Shown piece by piece: positions 34,267-47,483 of a stretch of 64,000 nt of DNA. The stretch is from Thamnidium elegans (lineage: Eukaryota > Mucoromycota > Mucoromycetes > Mucorales > Mucoraceae). The notes below the pieces were generated by a model. The model worked only from the letters and a program-made list of their open reading frames with translations, had not been told where the DNA came from and did not search any database. A program made the position numbers and the translations under genes. The stretch is taken from assembly GCA_025201345.1 (NCBI GenBank), contig JAIXMG010000003.1:310001-374000 (forward strand). Direction: 5' to 3'. Positions within the stretch are counted from its first letter, which is position 1. Each line of letters starts with the position of its first letter.

Positions 34267-37200
34267 TTACACCAAAGTCTCATAAGATTCTTTAAGCGCT
34301 TTAACCTCAGCAAACACATCATTAATTCTACGATCCAAGTCTGATGTAAATACCAAAGTTTCAAGTGTTGTCATAAAACCTCCACACTCTTTAAAGTACT
34401 AGATAATAAAACATGTTAATATCATCCTTTCTCTCTTCTTTTTTTCCTAAAAAACTTTACCGCACGAAGAATCTCTCTGTACCATCCAAATACCCACTTA
34501 TAAGTCCAACTAGACTCAACATCTGGATTGGATACAATAAGTTCTTGTAAGACTCTTGTAAACTTTTGATAAATGATCATAAACACTTCCTTTTGCTCTC
34601 TTGATACCGAAGCAAGAGAGTTCTCTACAATACGTAAAGAATCTAATTCTTGTTGTGCTTCTGCCTCTGCCACTATATATATAAATATATAAAAGTTAAC
34701 AAAAAAAAAAAATACTCAAAAATCAAATAACACTTTACTTTCTGTCATTTCTGTTTCTGCACGTTTAAGTTTGTTGGCATCATGAAGAGCTTGGAAGTTA
34801 TCAAGTTTAGCCTTGACTTGTACAACACGAGAGTTTACTTTACTCAAAGTATTCTTCAAGATTTCCCAAATAAAAGACCTATCAAATAATATATATCAGT
34901 ATAATTTTCCTTTTATATTTATTTAAGCAACCTACTTTGAAACAACCTTCAATTGCTCTTCTTCAAAGATCCAAGTAATAACAGAAGTAGGGTCAATAAC
35001 TCTATAATTCAACAACTTATCCAAAAGGATACCCAAGAACTGTGTATTATTTTTCCAGAATGAAGCAACGATTTGTACAGTATGTAATCTACCTTCAGGC
35101 GTCGTGTTCACAAACCTCAATACATCCAAATATCTTTCAACGACATTTAAAATATGAGAGAAACTCTTGGATCCCACCAACAACAAACACTGTACAAACA
35201 TTTGTCTGACTTGCTGTGTCTGTTGGTGCTCGTCAATACCTTCTGCAGCAAGCTCCTTTTTGAAATTGGTCAAGATATCACGTACTTCTTCAATACTCTT
35301 CTTTGTACGAAGACTTTCTATGATAAGTTTAGCTTTAGCGTGCAAAGGTCCGTTAATATCCTTGTATTCAAAATCAGGTCCAGGTGCTGCAGCAGGAATC
35401 AATGTATAAAATTCGGTAGGAAGGATAGATTTGATACGTTCATAGTAACTAAGACGAGTTTCCTTTTCTAATGTCTCACGGATAAAACATACCTGAGGAT
35501 GGTTGGGGTCAAGTCTCAATACGTTATCCCAAGCCTTCCAGTCCCATTGGAATCCAAAGTTACTTAAATGATGTGAGAACCAACACCAAAGTCTATGGAT
35601 ACATTCTACATCCATATATCCTAACCTATCAAACAAGGTCTTTACGCCACGGCCTAAAGCCATAGGAAAAGTAGCACTTTCGGCTCTACAAAGTTCGATA
35701 AACACACAAGAGTAAAATACTTGTCGAACAGGTGGTGTAGGGAGTCGAAGCATTTGAGAAAAGATGGCTTCAACTAATAAATCAGACAAGTTCCACTTAT
35801 TTGAATGTTCTTCGGGCTGCTGTCTATCTGGACTATCTGATGATGAAGATGATGGCGGTGGTGGGGGAGGTCTAAAGAAATTAGGTTCAAAACTGTTGGC
35901 AATGCCCAACAAATAACGAGCGCAATCTTTACGGTTGACTTCAAATAATTCCATTGTATCGGACATGGTCTCTTGTAAAATAAAGTATTCGATACTGTTA
36001 TGGTTGGGAATGGAAGGTAATGAATCACCGTTTTCATCAATCAGAATTTTCATGGTAGGATTAGGTGCGATATAGACGATACTATCCGTATGACTAGGTA
36101 CCTTAAATCTAGGTAAATCATGTTGAAGAGCACCAGTGAATTCAGAATCGTACCATTCATAAGGTTTAGGAATAAGTGCTACTGACCACTCATTGCCACG
36201 AAGTTCATCGACCAGATTCCAAATATGAGCCAATACGTCTTCCTTTTCGGTATCATATTTAACACCGTTATATTGTTTCAAGATGCTAAGAACGGGTACA
36301 TCGCCACGACGATGCATATAAATTTCAATCTTTTTCAAGATTTGGTCGAGTTCTTCAGGACTACGTTTACTTAATTCTTTACCGCACCAAGGTAATGTAG
36401 CCAAGACTACATACACAATACAGTCCAATCTTTGGCGCAATTGAGTTGGTTCATCCAAGGTGTTCAATAAATCATTTAAAAGGCCACAATAGACCGAAGG
36501 TAAAATAACATTAGCATTGACAAGCTCACCGTAGAATCTAAGAAATTGTTTCAACTCGAACCATTTTGAGTGCACAATAGACTTTTCCAAATGTTGGTTG
36601 AATCCAGACATTAATTTACTGACAATATCATGGCTGGACACATTTAATAAACCAATTAAAGTACCATACACAGGTGCTTTTGCAGGAAGTTCAGTGACAC
36701 TAAAAGAAAAATCAATTTTTAGCAAAATATGTACATGTAACCAAGTGCGCGTTTTTACCATGCTTTTAAGGTATCTTGGACTGTCTCTGGATACTTTGAG
36801 TAGTCGTTATCTAAAATATTCTTCATTTTAGTTAAATTGGTTTGCAAGTCGCCAGAGATCTAGAAAAAGAAAAAATTTTTGTTAAAAAAAATGAGCATTA
36901 GTATACTTTTTTTTTTTTTTTTTTTTTTTTTTTGAGAATAAACAATGTTAAAGAGCAAATTACCTTGTCGCCAATCTTGATAATTAATCCCTTTAAACGA
37001 TCTTCAATATCTTCTTGTTCATCCTCTTTGGGTTCAGAGGGAGGAGGACGATCATAAGGACGGCGTTGGTAACCTCCACTACTACTGCCTCCGTTATTAT
37101 ATCTTCTATCTATTTTAGGCTGCATTAGCAATTTTTTTTCTTTCTAAAAGTCAAGAATAGGGTTTTTTTTTATATACCTCTGTTGTTTCTATTGGGACCG

Positions 37201-37385
37201 GCTCCACCTCCACCCCCACCGCCTCGGTAGCGATTAGGTCCTCCGCCGCCTTTTTTTTAAAAAGAAAGAGACATTTTGATTAATATATAAAAGAAAAGAT
37301 AAAAGATAGTAATTTTATAAAAGTTTTTTTTACCTTCTTGACGAGGTCTATAACCTCTGTTATCGTCTCTACCTTCGTAAACCAT
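34267..37385 (-). CDS. Nuclear cap-binding complex large subunit (CBP80/NCBP1)
   Basis: Eight exons on the complement: 37334..37385, 37178..37249, 36964..37139, 36759..36859, 34936..36699, 34739..34878, 34461..34672 and 34267..34398, giving 882 aa. After a Gly/Arg-rich N terminus (NRYRGGGGGGGAGPNRNNR) comes the first MIF4G domain: DIEDRLKGLIIKIGDK, PVYGTLIGLLNVSSHD and QLRQRLDCIVYVVLATLPW. The second and third MIF4G domains contain LPRFKVPSHTDSIVYIAPN, ECIHRLWCWFSHHLSNFGF and FVQCLLLVGSKSFSHILNVV. CBP80 holds CBP20 on the m7G cap of nuclear RNA Pol II transcripts and couples it to splicing and export. The exon-3 acceptor is uncertain: frame requires AAAG at 37140 rather than the better TTTTAG or GCAG nearby. 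Confidence 0.93.
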
Positions 37386-38754
37386 ATTATGCAATTAAAA
37401 AAGAAAAAAGAAATAAACGCGTTTTTTTTTTTAAAGTAATAAATAAAAAGAAGTCCAAAAAGATACGCGCACCCAGTTTTTTTTTAAAACCAAACAATAA
37501 TACGGCTTTCTTAGGACAACAACGGTGTGTACATAGGGTATCTTTGGATCGAGTACCCCGTGGTCCGAAAAAAGAAGAACTACGTGCACTCCCGTGGTCT
37601 GAGCGTTATCAAATAAAACTAAAACATTAGAGTTGTTTGTTATTTTTGTTATTTCATATTACTTATACACACCATAAGATATTTAAAACTATTTTTATGT
37701 CTAGTATTCATACTATATTTCATATTTTATTATCCTTCTCTGAAAATATAAAGGAAGTAAGGTATATAAAATATAGTTTATTAAGAGAAAAAAAAGTTAT
37801 TATTCTTCATCGGAAGGTTCGATTACAACAAGCTCGTCTTTTTCTGCGTCAAAAGACTTATCTTGAAGATAAGGCGAGCCCGAGCGATCACATCGCTTCG
37901 TTTATCGCTACCGCTAATCGGCATCGCTAAAAAACAGCGATAACGCTATAATTATCGATGGCGTTACAACACAGCTTTATCGTTTGAGTTTATTTAAATC
38001 CCAATAATTTTTGTCCATTAATAAAAAAAAAGCATTGCAGTATATATCGGATCCATTAAAAGGTTATGGAATAAAATAGTTATTTAATAAAACGGCAATA
38101 TTATAGTACATTTGGTAATATAGATTTATTATATAAAAAAAGAATTATATGAAAAAAAAAGTGCAATCTATTATTTATATGTGGATTTTGTTGTTATTCT
38201 ACATTGTATACAGAAGAGGAAGGTATATGTATTTTATAGTTCGGTCTTATTTTTTATATAAGCAAAAAGTAAATAAAGCACGGCCAACAACGTGGAAGAT
38301 AAAAGCAATACTCTTGAGAAATAAGCTATCAATGTATTGAGTAAAAAAAAAAAAGTGTCAGAATACAGTGTAAGTTTAAATTTAAGCATATAGTTACATT
38401 ATTAGAACCAAATTAGTCTGGCCGATAGCAAAAGGACTTACAGTAAAGCCCTATATATTATAAGTAGTAATAGAAATACTAAATAGATAAAGTAAGAATA
38501 ATTTAGTGTTGTAACTATTTAATTATAGTAAGTGACTATTCATCTTACCTCATTTCAAAAAATTATGACATGACTGACATGACACAAGATGTACAAAGTC
38601 CAAGAACAAAAGAACTTTTATTTTATTTTATCGAAAAGAAGAGAAAAGAAAAAGGAAGTGACGAAAAAAAAGGAAAAGGAAAAGGAAAGAAAATAGAAGT
38701 ATTTATAGTTTTTTTTAAAAAAAAACCGAAAAAAAAACCGAAAAAAAAAACCAA
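37386..38754. other. Intergenic, 5' of CBP80, with a possible decayed coding tail
   Basis: Mostly AT-rich with no gene. On the complement at 37800-37877 a frame reads YLQDKSFDAEKDELVVIEPS, then DEE and tandem stops. It looks like an acidic protein terminus, but stops close the frame just upstream and no exon could be joined. Around 37878-37960, GCGAT motifs recur in both orientations. Confidence 0.35.
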
Positions 38755-39284
38755 TCAATAACGTCTTCGCTGGGTGGAACTACCATCATCTCTGTCCTCA
38801 GCAAGTCTTCTTTTTTCAGCAATACTTACCTGTTGGGAATCAATTTCTTCTTGTAAGTTTGAAATTGAAAAAGACTCAAAACTTTCCTCCTCAACGTCAG
38901 CCTAATAATACAATTAAAAAAAAGGTGAATAATACTGATATTTATAAAATAAACAATTAACAAATAACTTACGACTGGTCTCTTGTTCTTCTTTCTTTTT
39001 CCATCATTACGGATAGCAACGGACAGCAAATGAAACGTTACCCAAGAGTCAAAAACAAGACTCAAGGACAAACAAGATTCAATTGTCAATGTCTCCAAGA
39101 CAATGTGTTCGACCACAAAGCTTGTAGTGACCTGCTCATCCGCGCTTAATCCACTCCAGAGAAAGTCAAGACCCTTATCCGCATACTCGGTACGACAGAA
39201 CAAGATTGTCAAGGCATTGGTGTTATTGTACCTATCATTTGCATCTTGTTCCTTTGCAGCCGTTTCTTCGTCGACCGTCAACAT
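38755..39284 (-). CDS. Unrecognised two-exon gene
   Basis: Exons on the complement are 38973..39284 and 38755..38901, giving 152 aa from MLTVDEETAAKEQDA. The intron has a GTAAGT donor and a TATTATTAG acceptor. GC content and codon balance are higher than in the surroundings, supporting real coding. The middle is helical (LDFLWSGLSADEQVTTSFVV, ESCLSLSLVFDSWVTFHLL), followed by a basic patch (DGKRKKNKRP) and an acidic and then basic tail (ADVEEESFESFS, AEKRRLAEDRDD). The frame is open a further ten codons upstream without ATG, so the start or an earlier exon is uncertain. A perfect donor-like CAGGTAAGT at 38826 may mean the 3' end is also misread. I do not recognise the family. Confidence 0.5.
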
Positions 39285-40751
39285 GCCATATTGGACAATA
39301 GTCTCTTCCAACAAAAGAGAAACGTTTATGTTTCGGATGTTAATAAATATATAAATAAAATTGAAAATAAAATGTAATTTTTATTTTATTTTTTATTTGT
39401 GTATTTATGGTTTTTGATGATATGTAATTAAAATAAATAAAAATAGCGAAGCTTGTTCTTATAATTATTTTAATATACATTGAAATCAAAAAAAATATTT
39501 GTAACATGAATGTTTCTCAAAGTAAGCTTTAGTTCTTCACACGCGGCAAACTTGTATATAGTTATCGCCATCTTAATTGTTTTCTTTCTTCAATCTTTTT
39601 GCAACAACATTTTTTTACGTTTCTCGTCGTAAAAAAAAAAAGGGTTTTTTATCATTATCTTTAGTGTCAACACCAGTAAGAGGTCTTTATTTTATTACAG
39701 TTAACTGTATGTATTGCGAATTAAAAGAACAAGTAAAAAAAAAAAAAAAAAAAAAAAAGGCACACTTTATAAGTATAAATGACTTTTATATTTATATCAT
39801 AACTTATTTAATTTTATATACATGTATAGTTTTTATATTTATCTTCATCGTGTTTTATTTAATCTTATATATATGTATTATGTCCCCTATCACTCTTTAA
39901 TACTTATAAAAAAAACTCCTAAGTCTTTTTTTCACGCGCCAATTAACTTTAATTGCCGCTTAAAGTCTATACAAACAGTCTCTCTCCCTTCCCAAGCAGT
40001 GTTTTTGAGTAAAGGAATCATACTGTATACAATAAAAAAACCGAAGGGGAGGTAACATAAAAGCACTATACTGCTATAATAAAAGTTGATTGCAAACTTT
40101 ACTTTCTTTTTCTTTTTTTGCAATTCCTTATACGCAACCTCAGCATCTAATGCCGTTGGTAATCTGATCATGTACAAGATCTTTACAATGACTACGAAAG
40201 TATAAAGATGTTAAAACAAGATTGTGACGTTTTATTTTGGTTAATTCTTTTAATATATGCATATATATGAAAAAAGGGATTATAAAAAAAAGCGAGCATT
40301 TTTATTATTTATTTATACATGAATGTATATATTAAGAAATGGAAGGATATATGTGTATTATAGCTTGTTATTATATTTTGATACGGACAATAATAAAAAA
40401 AAGAAAAAAAAAAAGGGAATGGACACTTGTGGAATAAGACAATACCTATAAAAAAAAAAAAAAAGAGAGTCAGAATAAGCTATTATTAAGCTTGAATCAA
40501 GTGAAATAATTACCTTTTAGCAAAATTTATTAAAGTAAGCGCCCTTTAAGCAAGCAGTAATAAAAATAGAAAATATATAGTTTTTTTTTTTCAAAAACAT
40601 AATTTTTACTAGTATTTTTTTTTTTGGATTCCAATTTCCAGTGATTTTTTTTTTCACTTGCTTAAAATTAGCGCTAGTGCTTCCCCAAGCATTCCAATGC
40701 TTGTACAAGCATCGATGATTAACATCTAACGCTTTTACTCGCCATGATGTA

Positions 40752-40905
40752 GTAGTAACTTGTTGGTAATGTAGTCACTTGTTGGAATTGTCCTCCTTTG
40801 CTGGTAAATGTATTTCCTTGTCTGGTAGTGTCCTCCCTTGATGGTAAAATATTTCGTTGCTGGTAAAAGTACTCGCTTGTTTGGTAGTGTCTTTGTTATA
40901 TGTTG
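40752..40905 (+). repeat. Imperfect tandem repeat, unit about 20 bp, eight units
   Basis: Units resemble TTGCTGGTAAAAGTACTCGC: each holds TTG(n)TGGTA followed by TGT or AGT and a CTCC/CTCG block. Units diverge from one another, so this is an old minisatellite. Confidence 0.65.
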
Positions 40906-42740
40906 GTGTAGCGGTATTTTTGAGCAGGTACTTTACTGCTGTGTAATCTTTTCTCCCTCTAGAAAGGGTTGTTACTGATGCCGGCGTTTCGTATATGTAA
41001 ACACGGATGGTTTACTTGCCCAAAAATACTTGACTACTTTAAACATTTGTTTGCAAAATAAAATAATTACAGTTGCCAGTCCAAAGCGTACATATCACAT
41101 TATAGTCAAACGCAAAACTTGTATTATGGTGTAGATTCGCATCGATCCGTGCCTCAAAAGACATTGTAATGTCTATATGAGGTTCATATAACGGTTTCGC
41201 ATTCCTTATTGTTACCGGGTAAGTCAAGTAACTTTTTTTTAAAAAAATCATTACACACCTTTATTAGTTAACTTTTTTTTTTCTCGCATTTTTTGTCATT
41301 TAACGTGATCTTAGGTGATACAGTAAAGTAAATCTCTCCGTTTCTTTTACTCATAATAATAAACCCTTCGCTTTTTTTTTATTAAATGAACAATTATCCC
41401 TTTTTGTGACTGATTACTTTTTGTGTCTTTTTCTTTTGAAATCCTTACTATTACAAGGCTCTAATTCCACCCTGTGTTATATTTAACCGAAATCCTATTG
41501 GCTTTCAAAGTTAAACTCTTCTTCTTAATGCCCTTTTAAAATAACGTATTAAAGGAAAACGATATACTGTAAAAGTTAAACGAAGCACAATAGTTTTTTT
41601 TTAAAAGAATAGAAAATGTGCATCCACTTAGATACATACTTACTGCGCAAGCAGTTTTTTTTTACTCTTTTTAATTACCTGATAAAATAAGTCTTAAAGG
41701 ACTACTATACGTACTGAAGAACTAAAGACAATATACTAGTATCTATTATTTAATATAGTTCATATTAAACATTTAAATAAAACTTAACAATATATTAAAC
41801 AGGAATAAAATAGTTGTAAAAGTATAAGTTTATGTCCCAATTATCACTTGGAGTAGGCATCAAAGGATAAAATATAATTGACATTCACTTATTACTTGTG
41901 TGCAACATAGATATAGGCAGCTAAAAAAAAAAGAGACGGATAATGTTACATATTGATGAGTATGCTCTTTCTTTTTAGCTATAATCTATTACGATTTATA
42001 TATATCTTTTAAATAATAGCCAAGCCTAGTATTTTTAATGAGGTCTACTATTTTTTTTCTGTAGATAACATTAACTTATAGCAATGTACTTTATATTATT
42101 AAATATGATAAATAGGGTCCATAATTGAAAAAAAAGACTCTTTACATCTGTAACGTGACACCAAGTTATACATTTTCTTGGAGTGATAAACTTCTTTTCA
42201 GACACTGTTATAAAATTTTTGCTGGATGTATCATGTTTATTAAACCCTTTTAAACAAAACTTTTATATTGGATTTGGATTATTGAAAAAAAAGTTTATAA
42301 CTATCAAAGTTAACGTGTATTTTAATTTTCAAGTGGGGTAATGTAACGCATTTCATACTTAAAAATAAAAGTTTGCCTTGTAAATATATATATATATATA
42401 AATTATTTCTCATAAATTAGTTGTAACTTCACATTACGGTTAAGAACGATCATCAGTCTTATATGACCATGTCTAATGTACATCCAGAGAGATCCTTTTT
42501 TTTAAAAAAAGACAGAATTAAGGTTTGAAAGGTTTAAGCCTGGTGTCACGTCAAATCTTTTACCAGTGGAAACTATCACAGTATCAGAGATCGTTTAGGT
42601 GCTGGATTATTATTAGGATGGAAGTATTTGCAAGAATTAGAAAAATAAAAGGAGTGACCTTTTTTTTCTTAGTGAAAAAAAGGGGGGGGGGACCTGTAAA
42701 AACGGTACTACCAAGGCTGCAGCTGTTGTTTTCTTTCGGA

Positions 42741-42915
42741 ACAGACAGTGATCATGGCTCTTCATGACACTCTAAACCAATAAGTTGTATAATGTTGTGA
42801 TAATATTATTTTATTTTTACACTTGACAGCGATCAAGGCTTTCCATATCATTTTTAACAAATGAGTGGTATAGTGTAATGACTATAAATAAAATTAGTCG
42901 TAGAGAGGTTTTTTA
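42741..42915 (+). repeat. Dispersed 60-bp repeat, two tandem units plus flank
   Basis: GACAGTGATCATGGCTCTTC at 42744 and GACAGCGATCAAGGCTTTCC at 42827 begin two diverged units that continue with AATRAGTTGTATAATG-like sequence. The flank GACTATAAATAAAATTAGTC at 42878 also occurs, with one difference, beside a third unit at 49909. Confidence 0.65.
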
Positions 42916-43112
42916 CAGTGTTTTTAATAGAGAAACACTAAATAAATTAATGAGCTTTCACTTCGCGGTTATAAAAAAAAAGTATCTTTCTCCTTTTAAA
43001 ACACCTCGAAACGGTCCTTTTTTATTTACCTTATTTCTGCAAGAGAGAAAGAATATCAACTTTTCCTTTTCCTTTTCCTTTTTCTTTTTCATTATCTTTA
43101 CTATTATTATTT

Positions 43113-43314
43113 ATGACAACACCGTACAGTGAACCAGTACAAGGTGAATGGTATCAGTTTGATCCCAACGTTCATTACTACTATGATGAACAAGGTCAGC
43201 TTCGCTACTATGACCCCAACACCAATCAAGAATGTGACTACCAACCTCATTACAATCAACAAGACTATTATCCATCCGAAAAGAGTATACCACAAAATTA
43301 TACCCCTATACAGC

Positions 43315-43345
<31 letters not shown>

Positions 43346-45726
43346 GCAACTTCCACAAACAACTAATTATGCAGATTTAACTTCATCTAGACAACCTACT
43401 CCAGATGTATTGTTACCTTGTCCTGAACCTACTTGTAACGGTGAAAACAAACCAAAGTCAAAATTTTGTGAAGAATGTGGTAGACCACTCGGAGCAATAT
43501 CGAGATCAGCGACACCAGCTACTACCGGTACACCTTTAACTACTTTAACAAAGACTTTTTCCCATCAACAAATTCAAGATTACAACTATTATCCTACGCA
43601 ACCTCAACCTCAACAACAAGAACAAATTTATCAACAACTTCCATTAGATAGGCCTCCTACAGCTCCTGTTTATTCTTCTTTAGACTCATCTGTATCACAT
43701 TACCATCCGCCTACAACAACAGTTGATCCGAGACATCCATCTCGATTGTATTACAATGGAGTTCAACATCAGTCCATGCAAGATTTATATGGGGCCTCGC
43801 AAGAAGTAATAACCACTACGCGACAAATGCAATATAATTCGAATACGTCTGTCTATAATAACGACAACAGTCTTCAACAGCATTATCAATCTCAACAGCC
43901 TAATATTGATCCATTGGATAGAGCACGAGGTTGTCCTATCGTTACGTTTGGATTCGGTGGTAAATTGCTCGTGACATTTCCACAAACTGTTACAAATTAT
44001 TACTCTGCTACCGTGAAACCTCAACCTGGACCTATCAAACTTAAATATTTAAAAGATATTATTAAATCACCTTCAGTTCCATTTATCGGTCCTGTCTTGT
44101 TTGATAGTAAAATAGGTGTCAAACAAAAGAAGAAGGATGTTAGTGTCTTCATGATTCAAAAGATGGATCAGTTTGAAAAGGAAAAGGAAATGGTTGTATT
44201 TGATTCGTTACAGTATCACCAATTACAAGCTAAAATATTATTATGGCGATTGGTGAAAGTATTGGTTGAAAATGAAGGAACAATTAATGACAAGTATGGT
44301 GAAATGTTTATACTATATATTATTTATATATAAATTAATTGTGTTTTTTTTATGGGTATAGAGATAAGATGGATCAAGCAATTTTACAAGTATTACGTCC
44401 TGTTACTTTAAACTTAGAAGAATCCAACTTTACACTTCCTTCTTATCCTACCAATAACAACAACTGCAACAACGCTGCAAACGATGATACTGATCAGTCA
44501 AATCATATGTTATCAATGATTGAACAATTTTTATTAAATGGTGATAGAAAGGGAGCTGTTGACTTCGCAGTACAAGAAGATTTATGGGCACATGCTTTGG
44601 TTATCAGTAGTTGTGTGGATAAAGAATTATGGCAACAAGTAATTAAAAATTTTGTTGATAGAGAGATGAATTGTACATCTGAAATGAGACAACAAAGAAA
44701 TTTTAATAATATTGCTGGTAATAATCAAGCTTTGCGTGTCATGTATTCTTTGTTCTCTGGAGCTGGTGGAGTAGCTAGTAAGTTTATATACGTACATATA
44801 TATTATACGAAACTGATTTATTGCTTTTTTTTTTGGCAGTGAGCGAGTTTCTTGTAAATGACGTGCAACATGTAAATACACCTTATGGTTTACAATCTGT
44901 AACACCTCCAGCACAATTATCGCAATTGGTTAAATGGAGAGATACCTTAGCTATTATTTTAGCTAATCGCACACCAAGAGATGTAGAGGCTTTGACAGCA
45001 CTTGGTGATATTATGAAAGAACAGGGATGGATAGAGGCTGCCCATATATGGTATTTTTTTTTAAAAAAGATTACGTACTCGTCAATACTAATCCTTCCTT
45101 TTTTTTTATGTTTATATAAAAGCTATCTTCTTTCCCCTCAACATGCTATGCATTCGGGTATAGATACAATTCAAATTCGATTAACATTATTAGGAAGTGA
45201 TCAACCTACAGAAGAAGCGTATCAATTAACAGAGATTTTCGAATTTGCAACATCTTTACATAACGGATCTACTTGCTTACCATTTATACAAGGATACAAA
45301 TTAGCACATGCTTGGATTTTAGCCGATTATGGATTATTAGACGAAGCTGAAAGATACCATGATGCTATTGATCAATGTATTAAATCTTTTACAAAAGGTA
45401 GTCCTTATTTACATCAACAATTAGTTGACAAAGTAGCTGCCTTTGGTACCTATTTGGAAAACGCTAGAGGAAAAAAGAATGGGTAAAAAAGTGTGAAAAG
45501 AAAAAAGTAAACTGAAGTAAATATTCTGACACTATTTTTTTTTTTTTTATCATGCAGTGTCGATCCAGGGTCGTGGCTTAAGCCTAAATTCCAAAAGAAA
45601 GCTTTAACTTCTCTTTGGGGTACATTAGAAGGTAGTTTCACAAAGTTTGTTAGTGGTGATGAAATCGTTGTTCAAGAACCTGCTCCAGCAAGGAAATCTA
45701 CTGAAATTATGAGTCGTCCTTATTAA
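43113..45726 (+). CDS. SEC16: Sec16, COPII coat assembly / ER exit-site scaffold
   Basis: Exons are 43113..44293, 44362..44777, 44840..45050, 45123..45482 and 45558..45726, giving 778 aa. The N terminus is disordered, Gln/Tyr/Pro-rich with a 13-Gln run, and carries a compact Cys motif (CPEPTC then FCEECGRP). The conserved central domain begins RGCPIVTFGFGGKLLVTFPQ. The helical ACE1-type domain follows: AKILLWRLVKVLVENEG, LLNGDRKGAVDFAVQEDLWA, HALVISSCVDKELWQQVI, WRDTLAIILANRTPRDVEAL and ILADYGLLDEAERYHDAI. That series defines Sec16, which organises ER exit sites and binds Sec13/Sec31. The protein is shorter than animal and budding-yeast Sec16 (over 1000 aa) but typical of compact forms. It is convergent with ADSL, 252 bp apart. 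Confidence 0.9.
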
Positions 45727-45978
45727 AATATACTTTTTTATTATTACTGTGTGGTTTTTTTTTTCTTTATTTTATCCCCTTCCTTCTTAAATCCTCTTCT
45801 CCTTCGGTTGAACCGTTAAAAACGTCTTGTTTTTCCTTTGCACCCCCAGTAAGCTTTTTTCTTACTTTTATTAGCTCTCTATACTTAAATGTTATAAAAA
45901 ATAATTTATTACACGGTTTTTTTTTAAAAAAAAATAAATGTACAGTTAAAGCAAAAGCTTTTTTTTCTACCTCTTGAT

Positions 45979-47483
45979 TTAGACGGATAATTCAGCCTTG
46001 GTATCATCCTTAATAGCATCAGCATAGGGAGCCAAAGCAGGCTTAACATGCTTGAGTAAGAAAGAATCGACTTGTTCAGGAGCACGACCAGTGAAAGTAG
46101 AGGGATCCAATAAAGTAGGGAGATCAGCCCAAATGGGTTCAAAATATTTAGTGTTCTTGATACGTTCAATCAAATCATTTTCACCACCTTGCATCTTGAC
46201 GACATAAGCAGCTTCGTGAGATAAGACACGAATTTCTTCATGACATTCTTGACGATCACCACCCTTCTTAACCATAGCCATAATAACGTTCTCAGTAGCC
46301 ATGAAAGGCAACTCTTGAAGAATACGACGTTCAATAACCTTGGGATAAACAACCATACCTTCAAAAATATTTTGAAGTGTGGTTAAAACAATATCAGTGG
46401 TCAAGAAAGCTTCAGGAAGAGAGATACGACGGTTAGCACTATCATCAAGAGTACGTTCGAACCATTGAACAGCACTGGTTTGAAGAGCATCGTTAATAAG
46501 GATCATTAAATGACGAGAGAGAGAACAAACACGTTCCGAGCGCATAGGATTACGCTTGTAAGCCATAGCAGAGGATCCGATTTGATCCTTCTCGAAAGGT
46601 TCTTCAATTTCCTTTAAGTTAGCCAAGAGACGAATATCAGTAGCGATCTTGTGAGCAGAGGCACCGAAGCCAGAAAGAGGATGAATGATATCAATATCAA
46701 TCTTACGAGCATAGGTTTGACCACAAACAGGGTAAGCTTCCTTGAAACCAGAAAGTTCAGTAACTAATTGATCTAATTCTTCAACCTTATCATGATCACC
46801 GCTGAAAAGAGCCATGAAAGAAGCTTGAGTGCCAGTAGTGCCTTTAACACCACGCATCTTAAGATCATCACGTGCACGCTCAAAATTACGTAAATCCCAT
46901 AATAATTCTTGGATCCATAAAGTAGCACGCTTACCAACAGTGACAAGTTGAGCAGGTTGGAAATGAGTGAAACCTAAAGTGGGTAAAGCACGATATTCTT
47001 CGGCAAACTTGGAAAGGATATCAATAACCTTTGCGAGCTTCTTGATAATAATATCATAAGCATCCTTAATGATAATTAAATCACCATTATCTAAAATAAT
47101 ATATTTTATTTTAGCTTTTTGAACGCGCCTTTTTTTAACAAAAACTTACCAGTGACATAACAAGAAGTAGCACCTAAATGAATAATGGGAGCAGCAGCAG
47201 GAGCAACTAAACCAAATGTATGAACATGAGCCATAACATCATGTCTACGCTTCTTTTCTTCTTCTGCAGCAATATCATAATCAATATTGAAAATGTTGGC
47301 CTTCATTTGTTCAATAGCTTCATCAGTGATATCGTTTAAACCAAGTTGCTTTTCGGCAATAGCCAAGTTGGTCCAAAGTTGACGCCAGGTAGAAAAACGC
47401 TTATCATCAGAAAAGTTATAGGCCATTTCCTTGGAGGCATAACGAGAGGTCAAAGGTGACTGATACTTATCGTGAACGGCCAT
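45979..47483 (-). CDS. ADE13: Adenylosuccinate lyase (purine biosynthesis)
   Basis: Exons on the complement are 47150..47483 and 45979..47090, giving 481 aa, the full family length. The N terminus runs [20 protein letters not shown], then [31 protein letters not shown] and [15 protein letters not shown] are active-site segments, and [11 protein letters not shown] precedes the signature loop [20 protein letters not shown] of the fumarase/aspartase superfamily. The enzyme cleaves SAICAR to AICAR and adenylosuccinate to AMP, both releasing fumarate, in the cytosol. Codon bias towards a few preferred codons suggests high expression. The intron splits GAT (G|AT) in SCYVTDNGD. Nothing is missing. 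Confidence 0.97.

Larger units (their letters stand above)
39285..43112. other. Gene-poor stretch between the unrecognised gene and SEC16
   Basis: About 3.8 kb with no supportable gene; open frames are short and of A/T-run composition. It contains an imperfect 20-bp tandem repeat (40752-40905) and, near its right end, two units of a dispersed 60-bp repeat with an adjacent G run (42683-42915). The final 50 bp before SEC16 are CT-rich (CTTTTCC repeats). Confidence 0.5.

Noticed and set aside
37812..37830. GGTTCGATTAC resembling a tRNA T-arm
   Set aside because: No acceptor stem, D-arm or anticodon arm can be folded around it.
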